Notes: generated by a model not told the origin, from the letters alone. A stretch of DNA of 64,000 bases from Hymenolepis diminuta (GCA_900708905.1 CAADRB010000003.1:5411178-5475177), one strand, 5' to 3'; positions 50,701 to 64,000 are shown, counted from the stretch's first letter. Program-made: numbers and translations.

Positions 50701-53700
50701 TGGGTATCTTTTTATCCAAACTGGCACATCAAGTGCTAACGCAATGGAAATAACTGTGAACAAAAGGATGCCATACGGTAAAGGCAGAAATATGTGCATA
50801 ACAGATGGTGGTAAAGGACAAATCAGAATCACATGTCGACAGATGCCCTTAATTCCAAATAAGTAAATAAAGGCTGGTGATTTCAGACCGCGAAACGCGC
50901 AATGGGGTAAATTAATAAGCCGTTTGAATTAAAACTGGCTTTGAAATAAAGGTAAAGTAAAGCAGGATGAGTAGAAGTCCCATCGTTATACGAGTTTCTA
51001 CCATTATGAACAAATAAACCGCTAGCATAACTGAAGTGAAAATGGAGAGACGTATTAAAATAAAATAGAAAACAAGGTAGATAAGTGGAAAAACATCAAA
51101 CTTATGAAGTTTTCAGGGAATGGCAAATTAAACTTAATTTTTCAAAGGATACAACTCTATTTTGATTATCGATAAATACGGTAATGCTCAGTTTAATAAA
51201 AGAGGCGAGTAAAGATATACAAAACGGCAAAAGAAACATCACTTCATCCCCTAAGAACAACAACTTGTGCACTAAAGAATCCACCGTCTGACATGGAAAG
51301 TCAGGTGATTGCGCGCAACGAAAGATAACAAAACATACTCAGAGCGGATTAAGAGGAAGCATCCAACTGTCAGAGTAAACCAATGAGAGTTAAGAATTTG
51401 CATCTCATGACCAATCACATGCTACAAACATAAGTATATTTGTTTAGGAAGTAACAGGGGAGATTTTGATCAATTCTACGATTATGACAGCGTATACTGG
51501 ATTTAATACGTTAGATACTCATCCATACATTTTCAAGAAAATGAGAATATGAAACTTAAATCGTCTAGACGCACTCGCCAAAGTATTCCCCACTTTTAAT
51601 ATTTAAACGTTGGATATTATATACATACAAAGTTACCTTCGGCCAATTTGCATTTTATAAAAACGGAATTTAACAATGGGAAATGACCTATAAAACACCA
51701 CACGGACGAAAAATGATAAATATTTAATTACTTTTGTTTATAATTATTAAAACACCTAGATACTCTTCCCTAGATTGTGTAAATTTCTTAATGCAATGAT
51801 AGCAACACTTGGTATGCTTAAGACCACACACCTATGCAGCGATATTTCAATTTTTCATGAAGGAAATCTCAACGAGACAAAGAAAAGCCAGTTTGAGTCC
51901 CTTTGGGTTTTTGTGATTATATTCATAAGAGACCACATGACTTATCACAATTAGTGAATTATGTCAATTAAAATGATTCTTAAGCGTAATATTTTATGTC
52001 ATTCTCCTCAAGATGTCTCAAATTTCGCCATTTTTTTACCTAGCTGGGGCATTTGTGGATAACAACTTAGCAACTATGAGATGATAATGTTGGAATTGGA
52101 ATGACAAGAAACGAGATTACCCATTTATGGAGCCACCAGATTGTAGGGGCAACAAATTATAGGAGTTATTAGATTGTAGGAACCAATAAACCTGGACTAG
52201 ACCGTAATAGCAGCTAACAGCAAACAACAGTTCGAAAAAGAAGAATACAAAGAGTTGTGTTGGCCAAACTATACTGAACAGACCACGATGAAGATTCGAG
52301 AGAGTATGAGAGATGAAGAAGAGGAGAAATGAGAGGGAGTGTACGAGCAGGTAAACAAGCGTGTGTCTGCGTATGTGCATGTGAGTGGAAATACAAAGAC
52401 GATTTGTATGAATCACTTGGATAAGGACAAGCATGAAGGGAATAAATGCAATGTACTTTTAAATGAAACGATACAGTTATGGAAAAAGGGCGAATTGATA
52501 AACTCGTCTAGACATAACAGGTAGAGGTTGGGTCATATGGGAGAAAAATCAACGTTTTTTCCTTAAGAATGCGAATAGGGTAATTTTGGAAATTCATAGC
52601 CATTCTTCAATAGTAAAGGCTTCCAATCAAAAGTGGGGAGCACCAATCAAGGTTTATAGAATAAGGAATATTAATTTTGCCACGTTAAAACTAAAAAATG
52701 CGGATCCAATATATACCAACATATATACACCATTGTTAATTGCAAGTACACCGATAATAAGTAATTTCATTAAATGCAAAGTGCATTTCTCGTCGAAAGC
52801 AGAAGTTGCTTGCCTAGAGTGGACGAATGGATTGAATTAATGGCAGAGGAAAAAAGAGAACCTTTGCAGCAGTCAGCTGCACAGCAGTTAAAATAAAAGA
52901 ATGCATTCGGACCGGCTGAAGGAGGTGGAGAATTTGCACTTTAAGTGCTGCACATGACTTTTCACGAAAAAATGTTCGGCGCAGCAATTAGGCGAAACGA
53001 CTATAAATTTGGGCCACACGATCAACTACTACTTTATCGGTTCAAGCTTTTCAGGAGCCTAACATTAAGTCAAAATTCTCGAACATCCGTAGAAATATTC
53101 TAACAGGACAGAATCCATTGGCTTGATGCAGCACGTTTTCTGCCTCCTTGACATATCCCTAATCACGAATTCCTCTCCAAATGAATTGATAAACAGTACA
53201 AAGAGCACAAAGTGTACATTTACACATGTTAATTTTATGCAACGAAAAAAAAAATGCATTTAAGCAAATGATAAGCAAATCACTATGCGGGATATATGGA
53301 TGAAAATCTTTGCTAACAATTTACAACTGGAATATTATGAGCCTTAAATCGATTTGACAAGCCCAGATTTTAAGGTTTTCATAAAATATCTATTAATGTA
53401 TCAAGGATGCGCCCCCGAACATGGGGTTGACATGATGTATGCATAAATAACACAACAGAAGAATTACTTTAAACATTCAGAATATTTTAATTCGATTTTA
53501 ACGGTAAGTATATGGTATAGCGTAGTGTATTGCATGGTTTTTCGTTCAATTTCTACACTGAATTGTAATCTCAATAAAAGTTGAACCCAATACGTGCGGA
53601 CGTAAATTAAAGGTTCAAACAAATTCATAAAAGTACATTTTCTTGTTTAAACGTATCTGTTTCTGAAAAATAAAGAAAACATTCTCAGTCATTTAAAGTA

Positions 53701-56700
53701 CACTTCTTCCTCTAGCTTAATAAGTATTAAAGTAAGCTTTGTATAAAATATAATGGGTATTCAATATATACATGATCTTCTTCACTATGATTTATTTCCG
53801 GTTGTCCGACTAACAGCTAATTCCATTCATTAGTTTCAAAAACCCTCGTAACCATGGGTTGCAGTTAGTGTTGCTATTCCTTTAAAGTACAAACAGAAGT
53901 GTAAAACTATAAAAGAAAGATATGCTTTGGTACAAAATTAGAACCTTCTAGTACTTCTAGAACGTCCCCTAAATTAAGCTAATAACCCTAAAACCTTGGA
54001 TGGTTAAACATCCTACCACCCCACGCTGCTAAATTGCCAGCCCCATTATTACTCAAGTTAAAAGACAGGGAATTGTCCGAGTAAGCCTTTTCAGGGAAGA
54101 TACAAAAAGTCTGAAACCGAGGGGACCTGTTTCACATAGTTTTAACAAACGACCAATAAAAAGAGGAATGTCTAAGACACCGCATGTTCAGAGTGTAAGG
54201 AGACACGAAACTCTTACAAATTTAAGCACTTACCACAAATATGAGTGACACTTCAGGCGAAATCCAATTCATAAACTACCGACGAATGCTCATAGATTCT
54301 TACTGCAAAGAAGGGTCTTAAAAAAAGTTTACTTAGAAGTCGGAGAAAAGTGAAGAAAAAATGAAAACGAGCCCCCAACAAGCACATCGGTAGAGTAATA
54401 GATAATAGCGAAATTGGAAACAATTGAATGACAATTAAACTTTTAAAATTCTTAATTTTATTTAACTTTTCGCTAGAATATCGTCCCAAGAATGAGATTA
54501 AACATATGAAGAATGCATAAAAAGAATTATTTGAAAAACATTCAAATCTAGCATCGATAGATGTCTTAAAACTGTACGGTAAACAAATGAATATAACAAG
54601 TGAAATAAGCTCGTTGCTAAATGGAAAGAATTTTAAAAGCAGCAGTTTGAATTACTTTCTTTAATAACCATTCAATTACGGAAGTAAATAGAAATAAAAC
54701 GCCTTTAGCTGGCGGCTGAGGAAATATTTTACATGCATTCGTAAAGTAAAAATTGCTTCTATTCGGTTAGAAGAAACTAATTATAGCGGACCTTAAAGCA
54801 TTAATTAGCGGCAGATATCTGCCTATTCCCAGCTTAAAATGTACACAAAGAACAATCAAATAGATGATTGGTCTGTCCTCCAGAACACTTTAGACCCTTT
54901 CTCAGTAGGATTCGGACTCTAAATTCTCGAGTCTAAGGATAATTAATGTTATACGTAGTCCATAGGTAAACATCAAATAACTGTGAAAAAAACTTCTGAA
55001 GTCTTGATGTTGATGCTATATTGGGATAAGCAAAATTGCCCTAAGAAACTACTTGACCAAATCGTGTTTTGTGGTAGGAAATTCCACACATGCGGCCAAA
55101 TAACGTCATCTTAGCATGCAATGCAAGATGATATTGGATAGCATACGGGCTTCAATATCCAATCGTTAATGAAGGTGCATTTCATGAGACAGATAATGAC
55201 CCTAAACATCTAGCAGAAATAATGGATTAATAGAATGAATAGGAAAGTTTACTCAGATCACTCCTTCTCGAAAATATGATGCCTGAATGAATGAAAGTAA
55301 TACAAAATGAGAGCCGTACATCTACATATACTTTGAATAACGAGAAGAAAATATATGAAAATGGCATTATTATTTGAAAACCTTAGACATGAACTCATTC
55401 AGAAATTTGGGAACTAGAACCTGAAGTTTGCATTTTGTCATACAACAAATCAGAAGAAGTCACTGTTCAAATTACTACACTTTATTCTACAGTTTTAACC
55501 TGATTCCCCTTCAACTTTAACTTTGAGTAAAACCTTATCCTTTGTGATTGAATACACCCGATAGATTACGAATTGTACCTTCTAATTTTTTTCATGCGTG
55601 TTAATTACGAAAAAAGGAGGCTATTTGATACACTATTAATAAGCTAATAAGCAGGGAACCGGAAAATTTATTGCTGGCTGTTCTGAATAGTTTTTCGTAC
55701 CCGTTTCACATGGAACAATAGCGTAAAGAACGCCCTCATTTGAGGGTGCCATGAAAGCGATTAAATTAAGTGTTCTTCATGAAGCCTGCGAGGTCTTCTG
55801 TTTTGGGATAGATATGCCTACTAACGAAATAACTTTCTTCACTTTTTTCCTTTCAAAGCCACAATAAAATCTTAATTAATGGTGAAAATCGAAATCTTTT
55901 TTTTTACGGTGAAATTAAATACCTTTTCAAAGGTGCATTTTTTAAACTGAAAATTATTCACATATCACACGGAAGCTTTCGATTTAAAGAAAACAAAAAA
56001 GCAGCTCTGTGCAACATTTTGACAAATGAAAAAAAGCGGTTCTACTTTTTGAGTTTTGCGATTGCAGGTTAAATCAGACTGTTATAAACAAAATATTATA
56101 TTCATTCATGTATTGACCAAATTAAATCATATTAACAGCTTGGGAACGAGTTCTCCGAGGGTGCATTCAAAGACACTGCATTAAACTGAGTTTCGAAAAT
56201 TGTGTGCTATGCACAGAAGGATCAAGCAATACAGACGGTTGATTAGGCAGTAACGGACCTACCCACCGCTTCATGCACCAATGAAATCCTGCCCTTAGAC
56301 TAACCAATGGTATCTCGACAATGAATAAGAAGACCAATCTACTCCTACTTTGCCCTTGAGATATGGTGATGGTAGGAGGTTTGAAATTTGGGGTTAGTGA
56401 AACGCGATACTTTTATCAGACAAATTTAGAGCAGATTTAAGATATCGCTACCATTAGGAATAATAAACATAGGTGGCCTTGATGCTAACCAATTGGAAGG
56501 GAATATGTTTATAGATTAGGACCGTAATATTTCGGCAATTTTAATTAAACGAAAAGGAAAATCACAAAATAAAACAAATGGGTTTACTTGACGCATATTC
56601 ATATTTTTATCTTTCAATAATTTCTTTATAAAATATTGACATTAAAAGTAGTTGCAAATATTTCAAGATGGAATACTGTCATGTCTAAGAATATTTAGCA

Positions 56701-59700
56701 AAATTAATTGGCGTAATTTGCAGCGAAATTAAAAGTGACAGGTTAAAACTGTGGTGACATCTGGAGTTGCCATTAAAGTGAACAGGGAGGGGAGCATTTT
56801 TCCCACTGGGAACTCTAAATGCGTAGCATATTTCAATAAATTTTTATCAATCAAAATTATACTCCGGTTTGACTATTCTTTCCATTTGTTAAATGACGCC
56901 CATTGATTGTAAAAAGTGTTCAATTTCAACCTAGCTTATCAATTAAACTATTCAGTTAATCTGATGATCTGATGAACTGTTAGGAGTGGGCGAAGCGAAA
57001 TACAATACTGCTACTTAAACGAGTTAAGTCAACGGCGTCTCCTTTGTGCTTAAAATTTACCTTTTTCTCCATCATGATTCAGTGCAGTTGTTTGTGTTAA
57101 ATCTCTATTTTACCCCCAGAATACAAAGGCCAGTTCCTCTTACCTCAATTCATACCTTTCCTTATGCTGTCTATCTCTTTCTCTTGTTCAATTTGTGCTG
57201 ACGATATACAAAGTAATAGTCCTCTACTCAATGATTTTCATTTTTTAAAATAAAATTCAGTTAAATACATCAAGTAGAGTCCAATTAACTTGAAATATCA
57301 ATGAAAAATAAAAAAAGAAAACTTATAACCAAATTCCTTCTCGCGAGTTTTATGTTAAAGTTGAACAACAGCAAATGAATTTTGCTCGTGACAAGGTAAA
57401 TGGAAATTGTCAACTTCTGTCGTTTAATGATTACTGTTTTCCTCACAATTAACAGGAGGAGAAGATTTTTAAGTCAGTTAGTTGCACTTTAACTAGTAAA
57501 AATTACACCACTGCCTATCCGAGAATAATAGGATGAAATTAACGGCAATTATGGGATGAAATTACCTCAAGTAATAAAACTAAATATTGAGAACCGAAAC
57601 TTAAGTTCACTTGTACATCAACTTTATTTATTGAATCCTTTCTACTGCACTTTAAAAAGTGAACCGAAAATCAGATATTTTGATGGAAATTTCCTAATGA
57701 AAAGCGCAGTAGTAGCAGTAAAAACAGTTCATTCGCTAATAAGAAATAACAAATTATTTTAATGTTACACTGTCGTCATAACGACGGAAAAATACTCTGA
57801 ATGACAGTAAGAGAGCCATATTCAGATGCATTCACTCCACAGGGTGATGGGAAACTAACTTTCCATGAAAATTTCCATACCAATATGTCTTCAAGAACAA
57901 TTTGAAGAACAATATATATACATATATATATGTATTTATAGAAGTGTATGTTAAAATAGATTCAAAGGCTGCCGAAACGCACGAACACTGGTTCTGTAAT
58001 GGAGTCCTGAGCGTTTTTTTTGGAAAGTAAAGAAAACTTAAGTGAACTTCAAATCTCATGTGAATTTTAATGTTATGTGTTATCATTTTTATTTTTTTAA
58101 ACAAAATTGACATTGGCTGGAAAAGGCCATATTCTGAGGTTACTGCAGCTCATTATTGGTGGTTTAAGGACATAAGACAAACTGGCCACTTACCCTTCCC
58201 ATTTGCAATCTTGATACTTCTTGGTCCTAATTTTCGTCTTTTATACATCTTATAGAATTTAGGCCTCTTCGTATTTACACGTCTCATCTATATGATATGG
58301 CTTAATAAAGATCCATTTAGACCAAGTTACCTGCACTATTATTGGTGTGCATTCTGCATATGTGGCCGCAGAGATTAGGCTGGATACACGTAATTTTCAC
58401 CACTGCTCACTCAGCTCATCTGCCTATGTTCCACACGTTCCATATTCTCAAACTTCTCCATTTTTCACCCTCTTTTTCCACCTCTTCATCTTATAATTAG
58501 TGCAGTATATAGTTCAGTTTCCACACGAACACCGGTCTTGTACCTAAAGAGGTCTTTGCATGAAATTCACATTGTAAGAGATTTATGTCAGTATAAAAGA
58601 GTCATATCTCACACTTATGATGAACAAAAAATCCAGCTGACACGTCCTCATATTTGGTTTTAACAATTATAACACGGCAGACCTATATCTAAGTCAGTTG
58701 AGCTGAACCAAGTTGAGTTCATTTTTACTAGATCCAAAGCTAAGTTAATACCAAATCACAGCTCCCTAACTCTGAAGATAGAAGATGTGCCACCGTCCAA
58801 ATCTTTAAAATTTAGTCAATTATACGAATGATTTCTGCTCTCCACTCGAAGTGGAACTGGTTTGTGAAGTGAGGGAATACGAAAATACAAAGAAACGGGA
58901 ACATTCACCATTGAAAACCAATAATTAGAACAGTTTTCACCAAACAACCTTCAAATAACTCAAGCCGTGAAGGTCTTGAAGTCAAATAAACATAAATGGT
59001 AACTGGAACCACAGAGGAATGTTTGATTCCAGGACTGAATGCGTCAACTTTCACTTTTTCTCACCATGAAATAAAAAGATTAAACTGAAGGCTGAACACT
59101 TTCTGTCCCTTAAAAAAGGTTAACCATCAAGTATAAATTCAGAATGGTAACAACTGAACTGATAAATTTGTACAAAACGCTGTAATAAGCGCCTCATTAA
59201 TATAGCATTCCTTTTACTACCGGAAATTAAGGTATTTACTGTACTCACAGCAAAATAAAAAATATTAATTCCTAATTGTGGAAAGCAACTGACATCGAAT
59301 AACGGTAAATGCACTAAAGGATAAAAGGGATGGGATCAAAAAGATACAGAAAGCAATGTCAAGGTATCAAGAGTCTTACCTTATTTGATATTTGGACTCC
59401 AGTTCACGTACCAAAATTCAAATTTTTTGAATCCTCTCTTGAATTGAAGCAAATATTTGTCTATGATATCCAATGCCAATTGACCACTAATTATGATAGT
59501 TGGTCATCTCATTCCAGGTTATTTTTTTTCTTCCAAAAATTGAGAAAACAGAAATTTCTTACATACTAGGTAGTTTAACGTAACAGAGCTAAGAAAGCCG
59601 ATAACAGACAATGCTCCTATCAATTCAAATGAATGTACATTAATTAACTTCTCCCTTTAAATCGCCAAACATTACACCTTGACGTACGAATTAAATTTCG

Positions 59701-62100
59701 TCAGTTTTTCGTTTTTATCGCATAATACGTATTTGTGATTGTAAGAAAAAGAGAAAGTGATTTCCAGGAATACTTAAAATTTCATGCCGTGGCATGTGAT
59801 AATGCCAAAAAATACGATCAGGAGGTTGAAAAGTCATCACTAAGCACAATTATAATGAAGCACAATTGGCTTTCAGAACTTGTTTAAGCTCCGTATCTCA
59901 AAATTTGTGAGTGGAGCCACCATTCAATCTTTTAAATTTAGTCAATCCCTCATATGTAATTACCACTTATTGGCAAACAAAGTTAGGCATCAACAGAAAT
60001 GGCCAAATACCTCAAACGATATATTTAAAACACTTAATGCATACAAAACAGACACCAATTGCAGCCTAATCTTTATAGAAGCCTTTGTTTCATGACACAA
60101 TCCTGCAACTTCACTTTCATCCGCCTTCCCAGGAAGCTGCTAATTCCACTTTAAGACTTTTACCTTTAATAAGCTGCTCGGATTAAATGGATTAAGTTAT
60201 CAAATATTCCGTTTTAATTTTAAGCGTTTGTAGGCGTCCACAGTCGAGAGCATTTTACCCATTTAAATTATTTCAAACACGGACCTTTGTTCAGACATAA
60301 AAAAATTTATCAGGTAACCTTAACCTCTACTTCTACTAATAGTATTAATCATTATTAAAAAGAATGGGTATATTATGCAAAAAAGGTGTTAATATCACCG
60401 AAATTGTATAGCAATGTGAATAAATAAACGTTGTAAATTAAGAGAATGGCGGTTCTATATATTAAGGTATGAAAGGCATCACAAAACCCTACTCTGCAAG
60501 GGGAGCATATGGAATTTTATTTCGAAATTGACAACTAAAGAAAGGCCCCTATAAGCTACCAAAAGGGTAAGTCTGTAACAATTTGAAGGAAATGAAAGGG
60601 AATAAAGTATTAAATTCAACATGAAGACAATAACCAAATGCGGATATTGTTTGCGTCGAAGAGTGATAAAATATACGCTTCAGCTTTAGTAACTACTTTG
60701 AACAATAAAATCAAATGCCCTTTGTTATACGCATCTCCGCTTCTAAACTATAATTTGAGTAAAGCACCTGAGAAGAGGGTATTGTTAAGATATTCTCACT
60801 AACCTATATAATAAGTTAAAATAGCCATCCCGTTAGGCATTCAAATTCACTTAAATCATTCATTTATCCCAATTGGTTTGAGAAAGCTTATAGAGGTTCT
60901 TACCTCGTTCTTCCCACTATCTTAAGAGATTTATTATGCACACTTAAGAAACTAAAAATAACTTTATTAGTAAAGACTATTTTTTGTTTTCACTATCATA
61001 AACATTGTAACATTCTAGTTAACGTGTATTAGAAGTGTGTATCATCTGATACCAAACAGTCGAATGAAAGCTCCTTACACTTAGCATCCATCAACGATTA
61101 TGAACTTTACCTGAGAATATTACAGACTACAGAAATTAAAATAAAAAGAAACACATGCTTGAAATTATTTTTATTTTATAAAAAAACATCAATGTGACTC
61201 AAGACTACGCAAAGCTTTTGACAGAACTACGATATGTAAACTAAAAAAATCTAAGAGTTGAAGAAATTTTGCAAAAGTAAATAAATGTCTAGAATGTACA
61301 AAAATTGCCAAATTAGATGCTTAAAAATAAAGCCCTAAACGTATAAAGAAATGATTTAAAATGTGCAAATTTAGCAAAAATAAACACGCACATTAAAATA
61401 TAAAACATACCAGGGGTAGATCATTCCATCCCAAATTGACCGGATTAAGTTGGGGAGATGTCTGTTCAAAGGTTAAGTCTGGAGTAGTAGTATTTTCAAT
61501 GGTCCGACGCAACGTTCCACTCTCTGAGTTCAACGATACCCTCTGTGCATTTGTTGCGGAAGTTGATGGAAGAAGTCCAGTCTCTTCATCTCCTGAACTG
61601 TCCACAGTAAATGCATCATTTCTCTGACCCTCTAAAGAAGATGGACGGCCGACAGGGGACGTAGCTTCGCCACTCTGATAACCAGAAGATGGTGAGGAGG
61701 GAAAGCTCGATTCTGTCCATCGGTTCTCTTTAATCAAATGCGCTAATTCAATAATAAATTTTCCCTCTTTGTACCGTTGACTAGCCTCAAATGCACGTTC
61801 ATACTTCCAACCGAGAAGAGAGTTGCAGCCGGCACAATGCAGATCTGCAACTCTATGCTGACCAGTTAGAAGTAATCGATCTTCTGCACTTGCTGATTTG
61901 ACATTAACAACCTAGAAATGAAGACGTCATACTAATTTAATAGAATAAACCTTGTCGAAGAGATAGGCACGGCCTTGACTGCCTTGAAATGCCTTACTGA
62001 TGAGATCATTATGATCAGCTAGATGTGCACGACAGTGCACACAACTGTAAGTTATCGATGACACAGATGGGTTAAGATAGACTTGAAACTGTCTAGTCAT
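47732..62100 (-). CDS. YPEL5: Yippee-like protein (YPEL5-type) with long C-terminal extension
   Basis: Small zinc-binding protein family; YPEL5 is a partner of the GID/CTLH ubiquitin ligase in animals. Exons: 62,100-61,951 (50 codons), 61,911-61,411 (167) and 48,094-47,732 (120 plus TAG), all phase 0. The first intron is 39 nt; the second is 13,316 nt, with donor CTG|GTATGT and acceptor ttttctttag. CVHC (20-23) and CAGC (76-79) are separated by exactly 52 residues, the Yippee CX2C-X52-CX2C signature. [33 protein letters not shown] and [10 protein letters not shown] match YPEL5 in order. The family is about 120 aa; here the domain ends near residue 115 and is followed by about 220 residues rich in Ser, Thr, Pro, Asp and Glu (for example [19 protein letters not shown]). 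The first 95 or so extra residues are in the same exon as the domain, so they are secure; the last exon is joined on splice-site and phase evidence only. Confidence 0.9.
50214..50291 (+). repeat. tRNA-like element, probable SINE head of a second type
   Basis: ATGCGC (50,214-50,219) and GCGCAT (50,286-50,291) pair exactly, like an acceptor stem. Between them are an A-box-like tggtttagcag and a degenerate B-box-like region (ggggtcacaagaccaatgcc). The span is about the size of a tRNA, but the T-arm is too altered for a functional tRNA. Confidence 0.45.
52122..52275 (+). repeat. Dispersed repeat with three-copy 18-bp array, copy 2
   Basis: Array units read ccaccagattgtaggggc, aacaaattataggagtt and attagattgtaggaacc. 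After the array come cagctaacagcaaa and an A/G-rich stretch alignable with that following copy 1 at 44.7 kb (gaatacaaagagttgtgttgg here, gaacgacaaggattgctttg there). Confidence 0.6.
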
Positions 62101-64000
62101 TTTCGTCCAATGAGAAGATCGCCATATGATTTCATAAACGCGGCGTTATATAAAAACTTAAACAAATATTGAGAAATATGTCAAAACATAAAAGTTAATA
62201 ACGATTAATTAATGTTCTTCAGATTTTGCGGTATATTAATTTAAATTTGTTATAATTATCTTAAGATGATATTTTCTGAAATATCACTGCCGTTTACTGC
62301 ATATAGCTGCACATTTCATAAAATTAATGAGGTACTATCTTGCATTTTCTTATAAATTTTGGTAAAATTTAATTTAAGAAAGTTCTAAAGATGATAAATC
62401 TTAACTTATTTCAGACGATATACCATATAAATTACAGCCAATTATTCATAACGTTTCAGATTAAGATATCAGGTCGATTTTTTAAGTAATAGTTTTCCCT
62501 CATTAAATGATCATATAATGGGCACATTACCTAACTCTGAAAATTCAAATTTTCTTAATGTTCTTATATGAATAGCAGATATCAGTTAAAGGCTAGTCAT
62601 TCAGGACGTTGGGATTTAGCTGATATCTTCGCTGGTATCAGCGCAGGTGCCACAGGTGCAAGAAGGCATCAGATTTGACTGATATCTCACAAGAAATATC
62701 AGCATATAAGCTAAAGCTTGACCAACTTATTCGGGTTTTCTTCGGTCTCCTTCGAATTATTCTACATTTCAGGTGACTTGGTTAATTACGTATATGTGGC
62801 TGAGATCCACATTACGTCACGGATATTATTATAGCTAGAGAATCAGAGCATGCATCGAAGTTGACGATCACAAACAATATTTTATTTTGGAACCTTTTTC
62901 AACCAAGTTCTTACCCAAAATATTATACATTTTATTTAGAATTATTGAGTTGATCTTATGTATACTGGGAGCCACACCGAAGGGATGAGTCAAGTCGGGA
63001 TTACTGTTATAACAGTTCAAATTTATTGCCAAAATATTAAGTTTATGTGCAAATGTTTCTTCCTAAGAAATCTGTCTTGTTTAATTGTCTCGTCACGTCT
63101 TCACCCAAGGAGTAGGTTTTTTAAAGTAGCCCTAAATAAAGGAAAATAAATTTTGTGTTATTTTAAATATAGTCCTATGAGTCACAAGTTATAATGGGGA
63201 CTGAGTCATTAACTGTTATTACTATCAGAGTCATTCCGGACATTCATTTTAACCAATAGACTAAAGTTTGTCTGAGGTTGACAAATATTTTGCCTATGGT
63301 TCATTAAAATACAAAATATATTTTAGCAAAAATACTATGTTACTGATGAGTTTTTAAATAAGGAACTAGAAATTAAGAAAGAAATGCAATTGAAGCACTA
63401 ATTGTATAATATCAAATACTATCGGCAGAGCGTTAGAGGAAAATGTGTAAGTGTGTAAGGGAAAATGCTAGATGTGAACTTCATTTCACCAGCGCATCGA
63501 GTTCAGTGTGATCAGGAAGGCTACGCTGAAACCTGTTATTTATTCAGAGCGAGTTCCCACGGAGAGTTCATGGTGTTCCTCGAAGTTAATGAAAAAATAA
63601 GTGAAAATGTGAGGGACTGTGTCATCATGATTGAGTTTTAGGAAGATCAGCCGAAAGTGAGGGATTCAGGGAGATGTGAGCCCTTAATATGAAGAGATAG
63701 TCGTGGCGTTCGAATGGCATGCGGTGATGTTTAATGTCGCATGAATCGGAGTATCACAATATCATATGAAACCAAATTGGGTGTACTTAGTTGACCACTA
63801 TAGACAGCCCTGGTGTCAGACAAATTACGATATCAGTATTCATGTTTTCATCAGGAAAACATCTATTATTATCATCGCACTATTGGAAATCACCTCATAG
63901 ACACTTTTAGTCATATTCGTTTCTAACCTATCATACTCAATACATGATAGATTATGAACTCAACATTTGAATTTTGTTAACAAATTCATTGAATAAGTAA
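62101..64000. other. Upstream region of the Yippee-like gene
   Basis: Expected to hold the promoter. No TATA box was singled out. It contains the paired dyads at 62,619-62,703; the rest, to the window end, shows no gene. Confidence 0.45.
62619..62703. promoter_or_regulatory. Two adjacent CTGATAT dyads upstream of the Yippee-like gene
   Basis: GCTGATATC (62,619-62,627) faces GGTATCAGC (62,634-62,642), complementary at 8 of 9 positions. CTGATAT (62,679-62,685) faces ATATCAG (62,696-62,702), perfectly complementary. A further cagatatcag lies at about 62,576-62,585. They sit 0.5-0.6 kb upstream of the start codon; a binding site or remnant of a short repeat are both possible. Confidence 0.35.

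Larger units (their letters stand above)
48095..61410 (-). other. 13.3-kb second intron of the Yippee-like gene
   Basis: AT-rich intron or spacer with no recognised nested gene. It holds the tRNA-like element at 50.21 kb, the array repeat at 52.12 kb and TA microsatellites (57,911-57,941). If the last exon does not belong to this gene, the interval is intergenic. Confidence 0.55.

Noticed and set aside
52117..52434. 105-codon minus-strand frame
   Set aside because: It lies across the dispersed array repeat and is low-complexity hydrophobic; antisense of an A/G-rich tract.
63345..63375. CTGATGAG...GAAA, a second hammerhead-like match
   Set aside because: The bases between the boxes do not pair well and no flanking stems are present.
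1..64000. Prokaryotic systems such as CRISPR arrays, operons or defence islands
   Set aside because: No regularly spaced direct repeats and no tandem long open frames; genes are spliced and widely spaced, so the window is eukaryotic.

Overview
This is an AT-rich eukaryotic nuclear window with few genes and much repeat-derived DNA. The best clue to origin is gene structure. Conserved proteins are interrupted by very short introns (33, 36, 37, 39 and 48 nt, with GT...AG ends) next to occasional kilobase-scale introns. Together with a Ty3/gypsy element whose Gag and Pol look like those of flatworm elements, this suggests a parasitic flatworm, most likely a tapeworm. The organism is an inference; genus and species cannot be read from the window.

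Three host genes are well supported. (1) At the left edge, minus strand, is the 5' part of a glucosidase II beta subunit (PRKCSH-type) gene. It has a signal peptide, the two cysteine/DGSDE modules, a coiled coil and an acidic linker built from a 39-bp in-frame duplication, plus a 10-nt microexon; it runs off the window. (2) At 5.46-6.23 kb, plus strand, is a four-EF-hand calmodulin-like gene in four exons; the initiator exon is probably upstream and was not located. (3) At 62.10-47.73 kb, minus strand, is a Yippee-like (YPEL5-type) gene. Two exons separated by a 39-nt intron encode the complete zinc-binding domain, and a 13.3-kb intron leads to a last exon. The predicted protein is about 337 aa, against roughly 120 for the family, because of a Ser/Thr/Pro-rich C-terminal extension.

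Mobile DNA: a mariner-like transposase relic (about 12.92-13.75 kb, minus) lacks two of its three catalytic aspartates and contains an assembly gap. A full-length but dead Ty3/gypsy LTR retrotransposon occupies 31,703-36,247, with 5-bp target duplications, diverged LTRs and lesions in gag, protease, reverse transcriptase, RNase H and integrase. A fold-back element lies at 29.41-29.71 kb. Probable tRNA-derived SINE copies lie at 25.07, 37.33 and 50.21 kb. A dispersed repeat with a three-copy 18-bp array occurs at 44.7 and 52.1 kb.

The rest (6.4-12.9, 14-25, 36.3-47.7 kb, most of the 48.1-61.4 kb intron, and 62.1-64 kb) shows no recognisable gene. Exceptions worth checking are a promoter-like cluster with a perfect heat-shock element at 18.3-18.5 kb, two possible orphan exons at 28.2-28.5 and 29.8-30.0 kb, and a pair of small dyads upstream of the Yippee-like gene. 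The three genes do not form a pathway; they are unrelated neighbours. I found no convincing novel multi-gene system. The most unusual items are the splicing architecture of the glucosidase gene and the long tail of the Yippee-like protein.
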